From: CAYZMS01 sp964479625
GTDB taxonomy: Bacteria; Bacteroidota; Bacteroidia; Chitinophagales; Saprospiraceae
Assembly: GCA_964479625.1 (NCBI GenBank)
Contig: CAYZMS010000060.1
Location: 1-8,591, forward strand
Length of the DNA stretch: 8,591 bases
Reading direction: 5' to 3'
The notes below the pieces were generated by a model, which made no database searches, had not been told where the DNA came from, and saw nothing but the letters and a program-made list of their open reading frames with translations. The position numbers and the translations under genes are program-made. Positions 1 through 5,847 of this stretch are shown piece by piece (within the stretch, counting starts at the first letter, position 1; every line of letters begins with the position of its first letter).

Positions 1-2
1 CC

Positions 3-197
3 GAGGAGCTGGTGGGGGATCAGCTCATGGAGGTGATCGAGAGCTATCTGTTTACCGGCCGTAGGCCGCTGCGCGATACGATTGTAGCCAGCCTGAAAAC
101 CAAGCCGAAGATCAGGGAGCGCAAGACGATTGTAGAGCGCATCACCGAGAAGATTATGGACTTTGTTGAGACGTTTGATGAAGGGATGGGGGGCTAA
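3..197 (+). CDS. 3' end of an unidentified gene, possibly the tail of a type I restriction R subunit
   Basis: The reading frame is open from the left edge of the window and stops at TAA 195-197, so only the last 64 residues are visible; the GTG at 12 is probably an internal valine. The fragment is charged and helical, with a run ending in IMDFVETFDEGMGG. Its style (LFTGRRPLRD, then KPKIRERKTIVERI) reminds me of the C-terminal tail of some HsdR-type restriction helicase subunits, but that is memory-based and weak, and no catalytic motif is present. The next reading frame begins 30 bp downstream with an Mrr-like N-terminus, which fits a former restriction cluster. The protein could equally be another helicase-like or unknown protein. 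Function is not assigned with confidence. Confidence 0.5.
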   Translation, partial: EELVGDQLMEVIESYLFTGRRPLRDTIVASLKTKPKIRERKTIVERITEKIMDFVETFDEGMGG

Positions 198-213
198 TAA
201 AAGTCATATTATT

Positions 214-222
214 AAAAAGGAG
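214..222 (+). promoter_or_regulatory. Strong Shine-Dalgarno before the Mrr-like start
   Basis: The sequence AAAAAGGAG lies 5 nt before the ATG at 228. It is the only textbook Shine-Dalgarno site seen in the window; the housekeeping genes here have A-rich or unremarkable upstream stretches. It fixes the start of the chimeric reading frame. The contrast with its neighbours may mean this 5' segment came from elsewhere (inference). Confidence 0.65.
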
Positions 223-227
223 TTACT

Positions 228-746
228 ATGCCGATACCGGATTACCAAACCATAATGCGACCATTGCTCTTTCTGGTTAAGAACGCTCAGAAGCCTTTAC
301 GTCAGTGTGTAGAGGACATGGCCAAGGATATGCATACCGGTGAGCGCGGAGCGATCGAAGTGGCCATTCAGGAACAAATGACTAAGCTGCTGGACGGAAA
401 AGGGATCATCATTGATACAGTACTCATAAAGGGTATTCAATTGCCTCCTAATCTGGCTCGTGCCCTTGAAGAAAAACTGGAAGCAGAATAACGCGCACTG
501 CGCATGGAGTTCATCCTGCAGGAAACCCGTCAGGAGGCAGAGCGCAAGCGTATTGAAGCAGAAGGTATCCGCGATGCCCAGAACATCATATCGGAAGGCC
601 TTGATGCACAGATCCTGCAATTCAAGTCTATAGAAAGCTTCCTCGAACTGGCTAAATCCCCGAATACAAAGATCATTGTCACAGATGGAGACCTGCCGGT
701 CATGGTAAACCCCGAAGCAGGTAACGGTCTGTGGACACGTAACTAA
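228..746 (+). pseudogene. Chimeric pseudogene: Mrr-like N-terminus joined to the C-terminal half of a prohibitin/SPFH protein, with an internal stop
   Basis: The first ~30 codons (MPIPDYQTIMRPLLFLVKNA, then KPLRQCVEDM) resemble the N-terminal winged-helix domain of Mrr-family restriction endonucleases; the Mrr nuclease domain is absent. From about position 321 the same frame reads as the C-terminal half of a prohibitin-like SPFH protein: HTGERGAIEVAIQEQM, GIIIDTVLIKGIQLPPNLA, then the coiled-coil part QEAERKRIEAEGIRDAQNII and the tail KIIVTDGDLPVMVNPE. A TAA at 489-491 falls inside the coiled-coil linker (AE-stop-RALRMEFILQ). The frame continues unchanged to TAA 744-746, so a single C-to-T change in a CAA codon would explain it. 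The N-terminal membrane anchor and most of the SPFH domain are missing. An 87-residue chimera could still be translated from the strong ribosome binding site, but no function is evident. Homology rests on recalled family patterns; the prohibitin half is the surer part. Confidence 0.8.
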
Positions 747-772
747 ACTTTGTAAGAGTGATTGGTTTTGGT

Positions 773-804
773 AGCCGGCCGTTTTCCTACGGTTGGCTTT
801 TTTT
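773..804 (+). terminator. Intrinsic terminator after the prohibitin pseudogene
   Basis: The 9-bp stem AGCCGGCCG (773-781) pairs with CGGTTGGCT (790-798), with two G-U pairs when transcribed from the plus strand. The loop is 8 nt and the 3' arm runs straight into seven Ts (798-804). There is no T-run in the minus direction, so it serves the prohibitin remnant 27 bp upstream and not pyrH. Its good preservation suggests it is the original terminator of the intact prohibitin gene. Confidence 0.8.
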
Positions 805-909
805 ATGGAGCACCTCTCCCGGGCTTCTTCATCACCTGAAGCTATACATGAGAAATGTATTTCTACTTAAGCGGTAGAGAGTAAAAAGAGCCAACGTCTA
901 TCCCTTAGC

Positions 910-1620
910 TTACTCCACCAGGGTTCCGATGGCTTCCCCGCGCACAATACGCAGGAGGTTTGCCGGGCGATTGATGTCGAAAACGATGATGGGAAGGTTG
1001 TTTTCCCGACATAGGGTGAAGGCCGTCATGTCCATAACGGATAGGCCCATACTGATCACCTTAGAAAAAGAAATGGTATCAAACCGAATAGCGGAAGGAT
1101 CCTTTTCAGGATCTGCGGAATAGATCCCATCTACCCGGGTACCTTTTAGAATGACGTCTGCATTGATCTCGTTTGCCCTTAGAGCAGCGGCGGAATCTGT
1201 AGTGAAATAGGGACTCCCGGTACCGCCGGAAAAGATGACTACCCGGTTTTTTTCGAGGTGCCGGATGGCCCGTCGGCGGATGTATGGTTCGGCAATTTCC
1301 TTCATTTCGATAGCAGAGATCAGGCGGGTATGCAGCCCCAGGCTTTCCAAAGCAGACTGCAAGGCCATTCCGTTGATCACGGTTGCCAGCATCCCCATAT
1401 AATCCCCTTGCACCCGTTCAATGCCAGAGGCCTTTGCCTGCAAGCCCCGGAAAATATTCCCTCCGCCAATGACTACTGCTACTTCAACACCGGCTTCTAA
1501 TAAACCTTTAATTTCCCCGGAGTAATGGTTGAGCATTTCTGGAGAGATTCCAAAACCTTTTTCGCCCATCAAAGATTCTCCGCTAAGTTTGAGCAGGACT
1601 CGCTTGTACTTTAAAGCCAT
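910..1620 (-). CDS. pyrH: UMP kinase (uridylate kinase)
   Basis: This cytoplasmic enzyme phosphorylates UMP to UDP with ATP in pyrimidine nucleotide synthesis. It is a hexameric bacterial-type kinase of the amino-acid-kinase fold. The 236-residue length is normal. Visible motifs are KLSGES (11-16), GGGN (52-55) with R58, the UMP-binding region DYMGMLATVINGMAL (73-87), GGTGSPYFTTDSAA (132-145) and KGTRVDGIYSADP (159-171). The ATG at 1620 gives the family's usual MALKYKRVLLKLSGES start; the bases before it are C/T-rich and contain no Shine-Dalgarno. It lies 149 bp downstream of tsf, beyond a strong terminator, so it probably has its own promoter, though I found no convincing one. The frr gene that often follows pyrH is absent here. 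The next gene is the convergent prohibitin pseudogene. Confidence 0.97.
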   Translation of the reverse strand: MALKYKRVLLKLSGESLMGEKGFGISPEMLNHYSGEIKGLLEAGVEVAVVIGGGNIFRGLQAKASGIERVQGDYMGMLATVINGMALQSALESLGLHTRLISAIEMKEIAEPYIRRRAIRHLEKNRVVIFSGGTGSPYFTTDSAAALRANEINADVILKGTRVDGIYSADPEKDPSAIRFDTISFSKVISMGLSVMDMTAFTLCRENNLPIIVFDINRPANLLRIVRGEAIGTLVE

Positions 1621-1731
1621 GGAGGAGCAGTTTTAGTTAAACCCGAAGCAAAACGCCGTTAAAATACCAAAATTGTACTGCAAGGGCTAAGTAACCTTTC
1701 CACCCCAGGCATTCGTCAGGCTGGAAAAGGC

Positions 1732-1766
1732 AAAAAAAAGGGCAAATGATGATCATTTGCCCTTTT
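1732..1766 (-). terminator. Strong intrinsic terminator after tsf
   Basis: A perfect 14-bp inverted repeat joins AAAAGGGCAAATGA (1736-1749) to TCATTTGCCCTTTT (1753-1766) across a 3-nt loop. Read on the minus strand it begins 3 bp after the tsf stop and runs into eight Us (As at 1732-1739). It should end the rplM-rpsI-rpsB-tsf transcript and separate it from pyrH. Confidence 0.9.
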
Positions 1767-1769
1767 CAA

Positions 1770-2606
1770 TTACCCCAGGGTAACGTGTTTGAAATCCGTA
1801 GCGGTGAGGTCTTTATCTATTCCTTTAAGATAATCCGCAACAGATTTTTTATTGTCTTTTACAAACTGCTGATTCAGCAGGGTATTCTCCTTATAGAATT
1901 TATTAAGCTTACCCAAAGCGATCTTTTCCAGCATGGCTTCCGGTTTGCCTTCCTGCCGTGCCACCTCCTTGCCGATCTCAATTTCCTTTTCAATCACACT
2001 GGGATCTACTTGATCTTTATCCAGAGCGATGGGGCGCATTGCTGCCACCTGCATTGCCACGTCGCGTCCGGCCTCAAATGCACCTTCCGCATTTTTATTC
2101 AAGCCTACGAGGACAGCAGCTTTGTTGCCCATATGGATGTATGGAGCCACCAGGTCTGCTTCCAGAATAGCGTATTCAGCGATCTCGATTTTTTCACCAA
2201 TAACCCCTACCTGCTCAGTTACTTTCTCCCCCACGGTGATCCCTTTTTCAAAAGGCAGCGCCAAAAGAGCTTCCTTGTCAGGGGGGAAATTATTCAGCCC
2301 AATTTCTCCGAATTTGCGAGCCAGAGCGACGAAATCCTCATTTTTTGCAACGAAGTCCGTTTCACTACTCAGCTTCACAATCACGCCCCTGGTTTTATCT
2401 TCATTGACCAGGGCCAGAACGGCGCCTTCAGTGGCGTCCCGGTCGGCGCGTTTGGCAGACAGTTTTTCGCCTTTTTTACGCAGTACTTCAATGGCCTTTT
2501 CGAAATCCCCTTCGGCTTCAGCCAGGGCCTTTTTGCAGTCCATCATACCTGCGCCCGTCATTTCGCGCAGCTTTTTAACGTCGGCAGCTGAGATGTTTGC
2601 ACTCAT
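1770..2606 (-). CDS. tsf: Translation elongation factor Ts
   Basis: EF-Ts is the guanine nucleotide exchange factor that regenerates EF-Tu-GTP during translation. The N-terminal UBA-like module is clear (VKKLREMTGAGMMDCKKALA, 10-29). The EF-Tu-binding core motif TDFVAKN is at residues 83-89 and disrupts Mg2+ and nucleotide binding by EF-Tu in characterised homologues. The 278-residue length is normal. The ATG at 2606 gives MSANISAADVKKLREMTG; upstream is A/C-rich with no Shine-Dalgarno. It follows rpsB after 112 bp, an unusually wide gap within this operon that contains a GC-rich hairpin. The stop codon lies 3 bp before a strong terminator, so tsf is the last gene of the transcript. Confidence 0.98.
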   Translation of the reverse strand: MSANISAADVKKLREMTGAGMMDCKKALAEAEGDFEKAIEVLRKKGEKLSAKRADRDATEGAVLALVNEDKTRGVIVKLSSETDFVAKNEDFVALARKFGEIGLNNFPPDKEALLALPFEKGITVGEKVTEQVGVIGEKIEIAEYAILEADLVAPYIHMGNKAAVLVGLNKNAEGAFEAGRDVAMQVAAMRPIALDKDQVDPSVIEKEIEIGKEVARQEGKPEAMLEKIALGKLNKFYKENTLLNQQFVKDNKKSVADYLKGIDKDLTATDFKHVTLG

Positions 2607-2624
2607 GCTTTTGTGTGGTTTGGG

Positions 2625-2645
2625 GCGACGCGGACGAGGCGTCGC
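2625..2645 (-). other. GC-rich hairpin between rpsB and tsf
   Basis: The inverted repeat GCGACGC (2625-2631) and GCGTCGC (2639-2645) encloses a 7-nt loop. On the mRNA it ends 18 nt before the tsf start codon. No U-run follows it in the minus direction, so it is not a classical terminator. It may shape expression of tsf relative to rpsB, as a partial attenuator, a processing site or a translational element (inference). Confidence 0.45.
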
Positions 2646-2718
2646 GCGTGTGATTAAGTGGGTGACAACTGTATGCTAAGAAAACGTTCAGACCTTTGCC
2701 CGAATGCTTCTTTCTATT

Positions 2719-3447
2719 TTATTGACTTTTTTTGGCCGCTTCTTTTTCGGCCTTAACCTGATCTTTTTCTTTCAAGCCTTCCCGTATGGCATTGGCCACA
2801 TAATTGGTAATGATCGAAATAGACTTGGAGGCATCGTCGTTTGCCGGGATGGGAAAATCCACCTGATTGGGATCAGAATTGGTATCTACCATGCCAAAGG
2901 TACGAATACCCAGCTTATGAGCCTCATCAACGGCAATATGTTCGTGATCGATATCGACGATGAAAAGAGCAGCAGGGAGGCGGTTCAGGCCGGCGATACC
3001 ACCAAGTACCCGCTCCAGTTTATCCCGTTCCCGGGTAAGGGTCAGACGCTCCTTTTTCGTAACGCTGGTCAGGCTACCATCAGACAGCATCCGGTCGATG
3101 TTCTGCATTTTCTTGATCGAACGCCGGATAGTGGAAAAGTTGGTCATCATTCCCCCCAGCCAACGATCGGTAACGAAGGGCATCTCTACGCTTCTTGCCG
3201 CCTCTGCTACAATTTCCCGGGCCTGCTTTTTGGTGGCCACAAACATGATCTTTTTGCCAGACCTGGCCAGTTGTTTCATAGCATAAGCTGTCCGCTCCAT
3301 GCATTCGAGCGTGCGATTGAGGTCAATGATGTGAATCCCCTTGCGCTCCATGAAAATGTAGGGCGCCATCTTGGGGTTCCATTTTTTCTTCAGGTGACCA
3401 AAGTGTACACCCGCATCCAGAAGATCTTTATATGTCGGATTATCCAT
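2719..3447 (-). CDS. rpsB: 30S ribosomal protein S2
   Basis: S2 is a late-assembling protein of the small ribosomal subunit, needed for S1 binding in many bacteria. The protein has the usual length (242 residues) and motifs: LLDAGVHFGHLKKKWNPKMA (9-28), then IFMERKGIHIIDL, the loop FVTDRWLGGMMTNF, and FIVDIDHEHIAVDEAHKLGI followed by VDTNSDPNQVDFPIPANDDA. The C-terminus is a lysine/glutamate-rich tail. The ATG at 3447 (MDNPTYKDLLDAG) is preceded by an A-rich stretch without a Shine-Dalgarno. It follows rpsI after 42 bp and precedes tsf, the near-universal rpsB-tsf pairing, and lies in the L13-S9-S2-EF-Ts operon. Confidence 0.98.
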   Translation of the reverse strand: MDNPTYKDLLDAGVHFGHLKKKWNPKMAPYIFMERKGIHIIDLNRTLECMERTAYAMKQLARSGKKIMFVATKKQAREIVAEAARSVEMPFVTDRWLGGMMTNFSTIRRSIKKMQNIDRMLSDGSLTSVTKKERLTLTRERDKLERVLGGIAGLNRLPAALFIVDIDHEHIAVDEAHKLGIRTFGMVDTNSDPNQVDFPIPANDDASKSISIITNYVANAIREGLKEKDQVKAEKEAAKKSQ

Positions 3448-3489
3448 TTTTCCGAATTGCTTTTTTGATTATTGATTGACCCAAATACC

Positions 3490-3876
3490 TTACCGCTTGG
3501 AAAACTGGAAGCTTTTTCTCGCTTTGGGTTTACCGTATTTCTTACGTTCAACGCTTCGGCTGTCCCGTGTCAGCAGTTTTTGCGTTTTCAATGGACTGCG
3601 GAAGTCTTCGTTAAGGTGAACCAGCGCACGGGCAATAGCCATGCGGATAGCTTCTGCCTGCCCCTTGAATCCACCGCCAGAAACGTTGACGTTAAGGTCG
3701 TAGGCATTTTCAGCTTCTACCAAACGGAAGGGCTGTGTAACGGTATTTTGAATGTGCGGCTGAGGAAAGAAATCTTTTAGATCCTTGCCATTGATGGTGA
3801 TCTTACCTTCTCCCTTGGTCAGGTATATACGGGCAATGGAACGCTTTCTCCGGCCGGTGGCATTAATCATTTCCAT
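3490..3876 (-). CDS. rpsI: 30S ribosomal protein S9
   Basis: S9 is a small-subunit protein whose C-terminal tail reaches the P-site tRNA. The 128-residue protein shows the family signature GRRKRSIARI (8-17), the conserved core SGGGFKGQAEAIR (66-78) and the basic tail from DSRSVERKKYGKPKARKS (105-122) to the invariant ending SKR, so it is intact. The ATG at 3876 is used here; a second in-frame ATG at 3870 (MINATGRRKRS) would also give a normal protein, and no Shine-Dalgarno decides between them. It lies 23 bp after rplM, the classic L13-S9 pair, and is clearly co-transcribed. Confidence 0.97.
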   Translation of the reverse strand: MEMINATGRRKRSIARIYLTKGEGKITINGKDLKDFFPQPHIQNTVTQPFRLVEAENAYDLNVNVSGGGFKGQAEAIRMAIARALVHLNEDFRSPLKTQKLLTRDSRSVERKKYGKPKARKSFQFSKR

Positions 3877-3899
3877 ATTATGATGCTGCTAGAGTTTGC

Positions 3900-4349
3900 T
3901 TAAAAATTAGGTTGAAAAGGTTCTGGCTTCTGAGCCGCATGCGGATGCTCAGTACCGGTATAGACAAACATTTTCTTGAACATCTGGCGACCCAGGCTAT
4001 TCTTGGGCAGCATACCCCTTACCGCTTTTTCGATAACGCGCTCCGGGTGCTTATCCAACATGTCGATGGCACGCACCATGCGCTGCCCACCGGGATAATT
4101 GGTGTGGCGAATGTAATTCTTTTGTAAAGCTTTTTGTCCGGTGAAGCGTACCTTATCCGCATTGATAATAATGACGTAATCGCCGGTGTCTACATGAGGG
4201 GTGTAACTCGGCTTATGCTTACCGCGCAGCACATGTGCAATGCGGGTAGCCAGACGCCCAACTACTTCGCCCTCTGCGTCCACGACGAACCACTTGCGCG
4301 TCACTTCCTCCTTTTTCGCAGAAATTGTTTTATAGCTCAGTGTATCCAC
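3900..4349 (-). CDS. rplM: 50S ribosomal protein L13
   Basis: L13 is an early-assembling protein of the large ribosomal subunit. Motifs include GRLA (31-34), LRGKHKPSYTPHVDTGDYVI (41-60) continuing to NADKVRFTG, and AVRGMLPKNSLGRQM (109-123), with the tail HPHAAQKPEPF. There is no ATG in a suitable place. I chose the GTG at 4349 because it gives MDTLSYKTISAKK, the start typical of Bacteroidota L13, and a usual length of 149 residues. The frame is open a little further, and a TTG at 4376 would add nine residues (MITTINDQL). The bases between the two candidates contain a small inverted repeat, TTGATC and GATCAA (4353-4358 and 4371-4376). It is the first gene of the minus-strand operon, behind the TAnnTTTG promoter. 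Confidence 0.95.
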   Translation of the reverse strand: MDTLSYKTISAKKEEVTRKWFVVDAEGEVVGRLATRIAHVLRGKHKPSYTPHVDTGDYVIIINADKVRFTGQKALQKNYIRHTNYPGGQRMVRAIDMLDKHPERVIEKAVRGMLPKNSLGRQMFKKMFVYTGTEHPHAAQKPEPFQPNF

Positions 4350-4781
4350 GAGTTGATCGTTTATTGTGGTGATCAAAAATTAAATATGTTGCGAGGACGC
4401 GAAAACTCCAGTGCATTCCTACAGACTCCGCCTTTTTCCTCTACAAAGACCCTCTGAAAAGTTGGCTGTACTTCCCATTCTTATACACCCCTCTTTGCAA
4501 AGCAGGTGCAAAGGTAGAATTAATTTCCGCATTGAACAAGCCTTTTTTGAAAAAAAAGTATACCTGTAGAAGATAACTATCTGAAAAACAATGGAAATTT
4601 CGCACAGGTTTTTAACACCGCCGCCAAAAGACGTACCTTGTACGGCAGCGTGGCAGCAGGCCTGTAGTACCTTGGGACCAACCTTTTTTTTAAAAAATTG
4701 TTTCAGACCTGAAAATAGCACGTCTCCAAGGCTTTGTAACAATCAATAGCAGTTGATCGAAACAGTCGCTGAATCGTTAAC
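4350..4781. other. Divergent intergenic region between rplM and fni
   Basis: About 430 bp with no credible gene. The left part is the rplM leader (4350 to about 4503). A perfect 10-bp palindrome, CTTTGCAAAG, sits at 4493-4502, right at the predicted transcription start. The right part must hold the fni promoter, but I see only weak -7-like candidates on the plus strand: TACCTTG at 4634-4640 and TACCTTGG at 4668-4675, neither with a good -33 partner. Two A/T tracts (about 4541-4558 and 4683-4698) are likely bendable DNA. A 107-codon minus-strand frame here (4419-4742) overlaps the promoter and looks like chance. Confidence 0.6.
4509..4539 (-). promoter_or_regulatory. Bacteroidota-type promoter of the rplM-rpsI-rpsB-tsf operon
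   Basis: On the minus strand TTG (4539-4537) is followed by 20 nt and then TACCTTTG (4516-4509). This matches the TTG-N(17-23)-TAnnTTTG consensus described for the primary sigma factor of Bacteroidota. Just upstream of the -33 element lies an A/T-rich run (about 4541-4560) that could act as an UP-like element. Transcription would start near 4503, giving a leader of about 150 nt to the GTG start. The start site is predicted only. Confidence 0.75.
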
Positions 4782-5840
4782 ATGAGTGCACATACTTCAA
4801 AAGAACAATACCGGGGAACCATGCCAGATGTTGATCCAACAGCAGTTGAACGCAAAAAAGACCATATTGAACTGGCTTTCAAATCACAGGTGACTTCTGG
4901 TGACCTGGATAAGCGGTTTTTCTACGAACCCATGCTCGCAGCCCACCCACAAGCAGGAGGCCTTCCCCCGCTTTCCTTTCTGGGCAAAACCCTTCGGACG
5001 CCCGTTTGGGTGTCCAGCATGACCGGTGGTACCACTCTCGCAGCCACTATTAACCGAAACCTCGCCCGAGCCTGTGGGGAGTTTGGTATGGGTATGGGGC
5101 TGGGCTCTTGCCGAGCTTTACTGTACGACAATGAACATTTGTCGGACTTTGATGTACGGGCGGAGCTGGGTGCCGGCCTACCTTTATTCGCCAACCTGGG
5201 TATTGCTCAGGTGGAGCAACTCCTGGACCGGAAAGAAACCGATCGAATAGATCAGTTGCTTTACAAACTTCAGGCCGATGGACTGATCATTCATGTCAAC
5301 CCAATGCAGGAATGGTTGCAACCGGAAGGTGACCGTTTTTCCCGATCTCCCCTGGAGGTCATCCTGCAGTTGCTGGATTCGGCAACTTACCCTCTAATCG
5401 TTAAAGAAGTAGGGCAAGGTATGGGACCGGAAAGCCTTAAAGCACTAATGCAACTTCCGCTGGCGGCTATCGAATTTGCAGCCGGAGGAGGAACCAATTT
5501 CGCCAAACTCGAGCTTATGCGATCCAGCCCGGAGCAACACGACCTGTATCGGGCCCTTTCCCAGATCGGTCATCGGGCTGCCGACATGGTCAACTGGACC
5601 AACGGGCTGCTGCAGGAGCTTGGTGACAAGGCACAATGCCGGCAGTTTATTATTTCCGGTGGCATTCCGCATTTTTTGGAAGGCTATTACCTCATTCGAA
5701 AATTACAGGCGTCCGGCGTTTATGGCCAGGCATCCGCATTTTTAAAGCATGCTCGCGAGGATTACCAACAGCTCCAAACCTACGTTGATGCCCAAGTACG
5801 GGGTTTGGAATTGGCAAACGCTTATCTTCGTGTGAAATAA
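4782..5840 (+). CDS. fni: Isopentenyl-diphosphate delta-isomerase, type 2 (FMN-dependent)
   Basis: Type 2 IDI interconverts isopentenyl and dimethylallyl diphosphate using reduced FMN, supplying both C5 units for isoprenoids. The 352-residue TIM-barrel protein shows RKKDH (24-28, substrate phosphate binding), MTGG (80-83, FMN), GSCR (108-111, usually GSQ), HVNPMQE (171-177, with the conserved Gln-Glu pair at 176-177), KEVG (208-211), GGGTNF (235-240) and SGG (292-294). Most active-site positions are intact; the Cys in place of Gln in the GSQ motif is a deviation. The ATG at 4782 is the first available; an ATG at 4821 (MPDVDPTAVERKKDH) would leave a more typical short N-terminus and cannot be excluded. 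HMG-CoA reductase starts 7 bp after the stop, so the two are co-transcribed within a mevalonate-pathway cluster. Confidence 0.95.
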   Translation: MSAHTSKEQYRGTMPDVDPTAVERKKDHIELAFKSQVTSGDLDKRFFYEPMLAAHPQAGGLPPLSFLGKTLRTPVWVSSMTGGTTLAATINRNLARACGEFGMGMGLGSCRALLYDNEHLSDFDVRAELGAGLPLFANLGIAQVEQLLDRKETDRIDQLLYKLQADGLIIHVNPMQEWLQPEGDRFSRSPLEVILQLLDSATYPLIVKEVGQGMGPESLKALMQLPLAAIEFAAGGGTNFAKLELMRSSPEQHDLYRALSQIGHRAADMVNWTNGLLQELGDKAQCRQFIISGGIPHFLEGYYLIRKLQASGVYGQASAFLKHAREDYQQLQTYVDAQVRGLELANAYLRVK

Positions 5841-5847
5841 GGATTAA

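Noticed and set aside
829..866. Small inverted repeats (GCTTC/GAAGC and ATACAT/ATGTAT) downstream of pyrH
   Set aside because: They have short stems and no U-run in the minus direction, too weak to call a pyrH terminator.
1746..2591. Long plus-strand reading frame of 281 codons opposite tsf
   Set aside because: It is antisense to a clearly recognised EF-Ts with complete motifs, and its translation has no family-like features.
2704..3468. Plus-strand reading frame of 254 codons opposite rpsB
   Set aside because: It is a shadow of the S2 gene, whose minus-strand protein is full length and conserved.
4419..4742. Minus-strand frame of 107 codons in the divergent intergenic region
   Set aside because: It covers the ribosomal-operon promoter, and its cysteine- and lysine-rich translation resembles chance sequence. 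There is no start signal.
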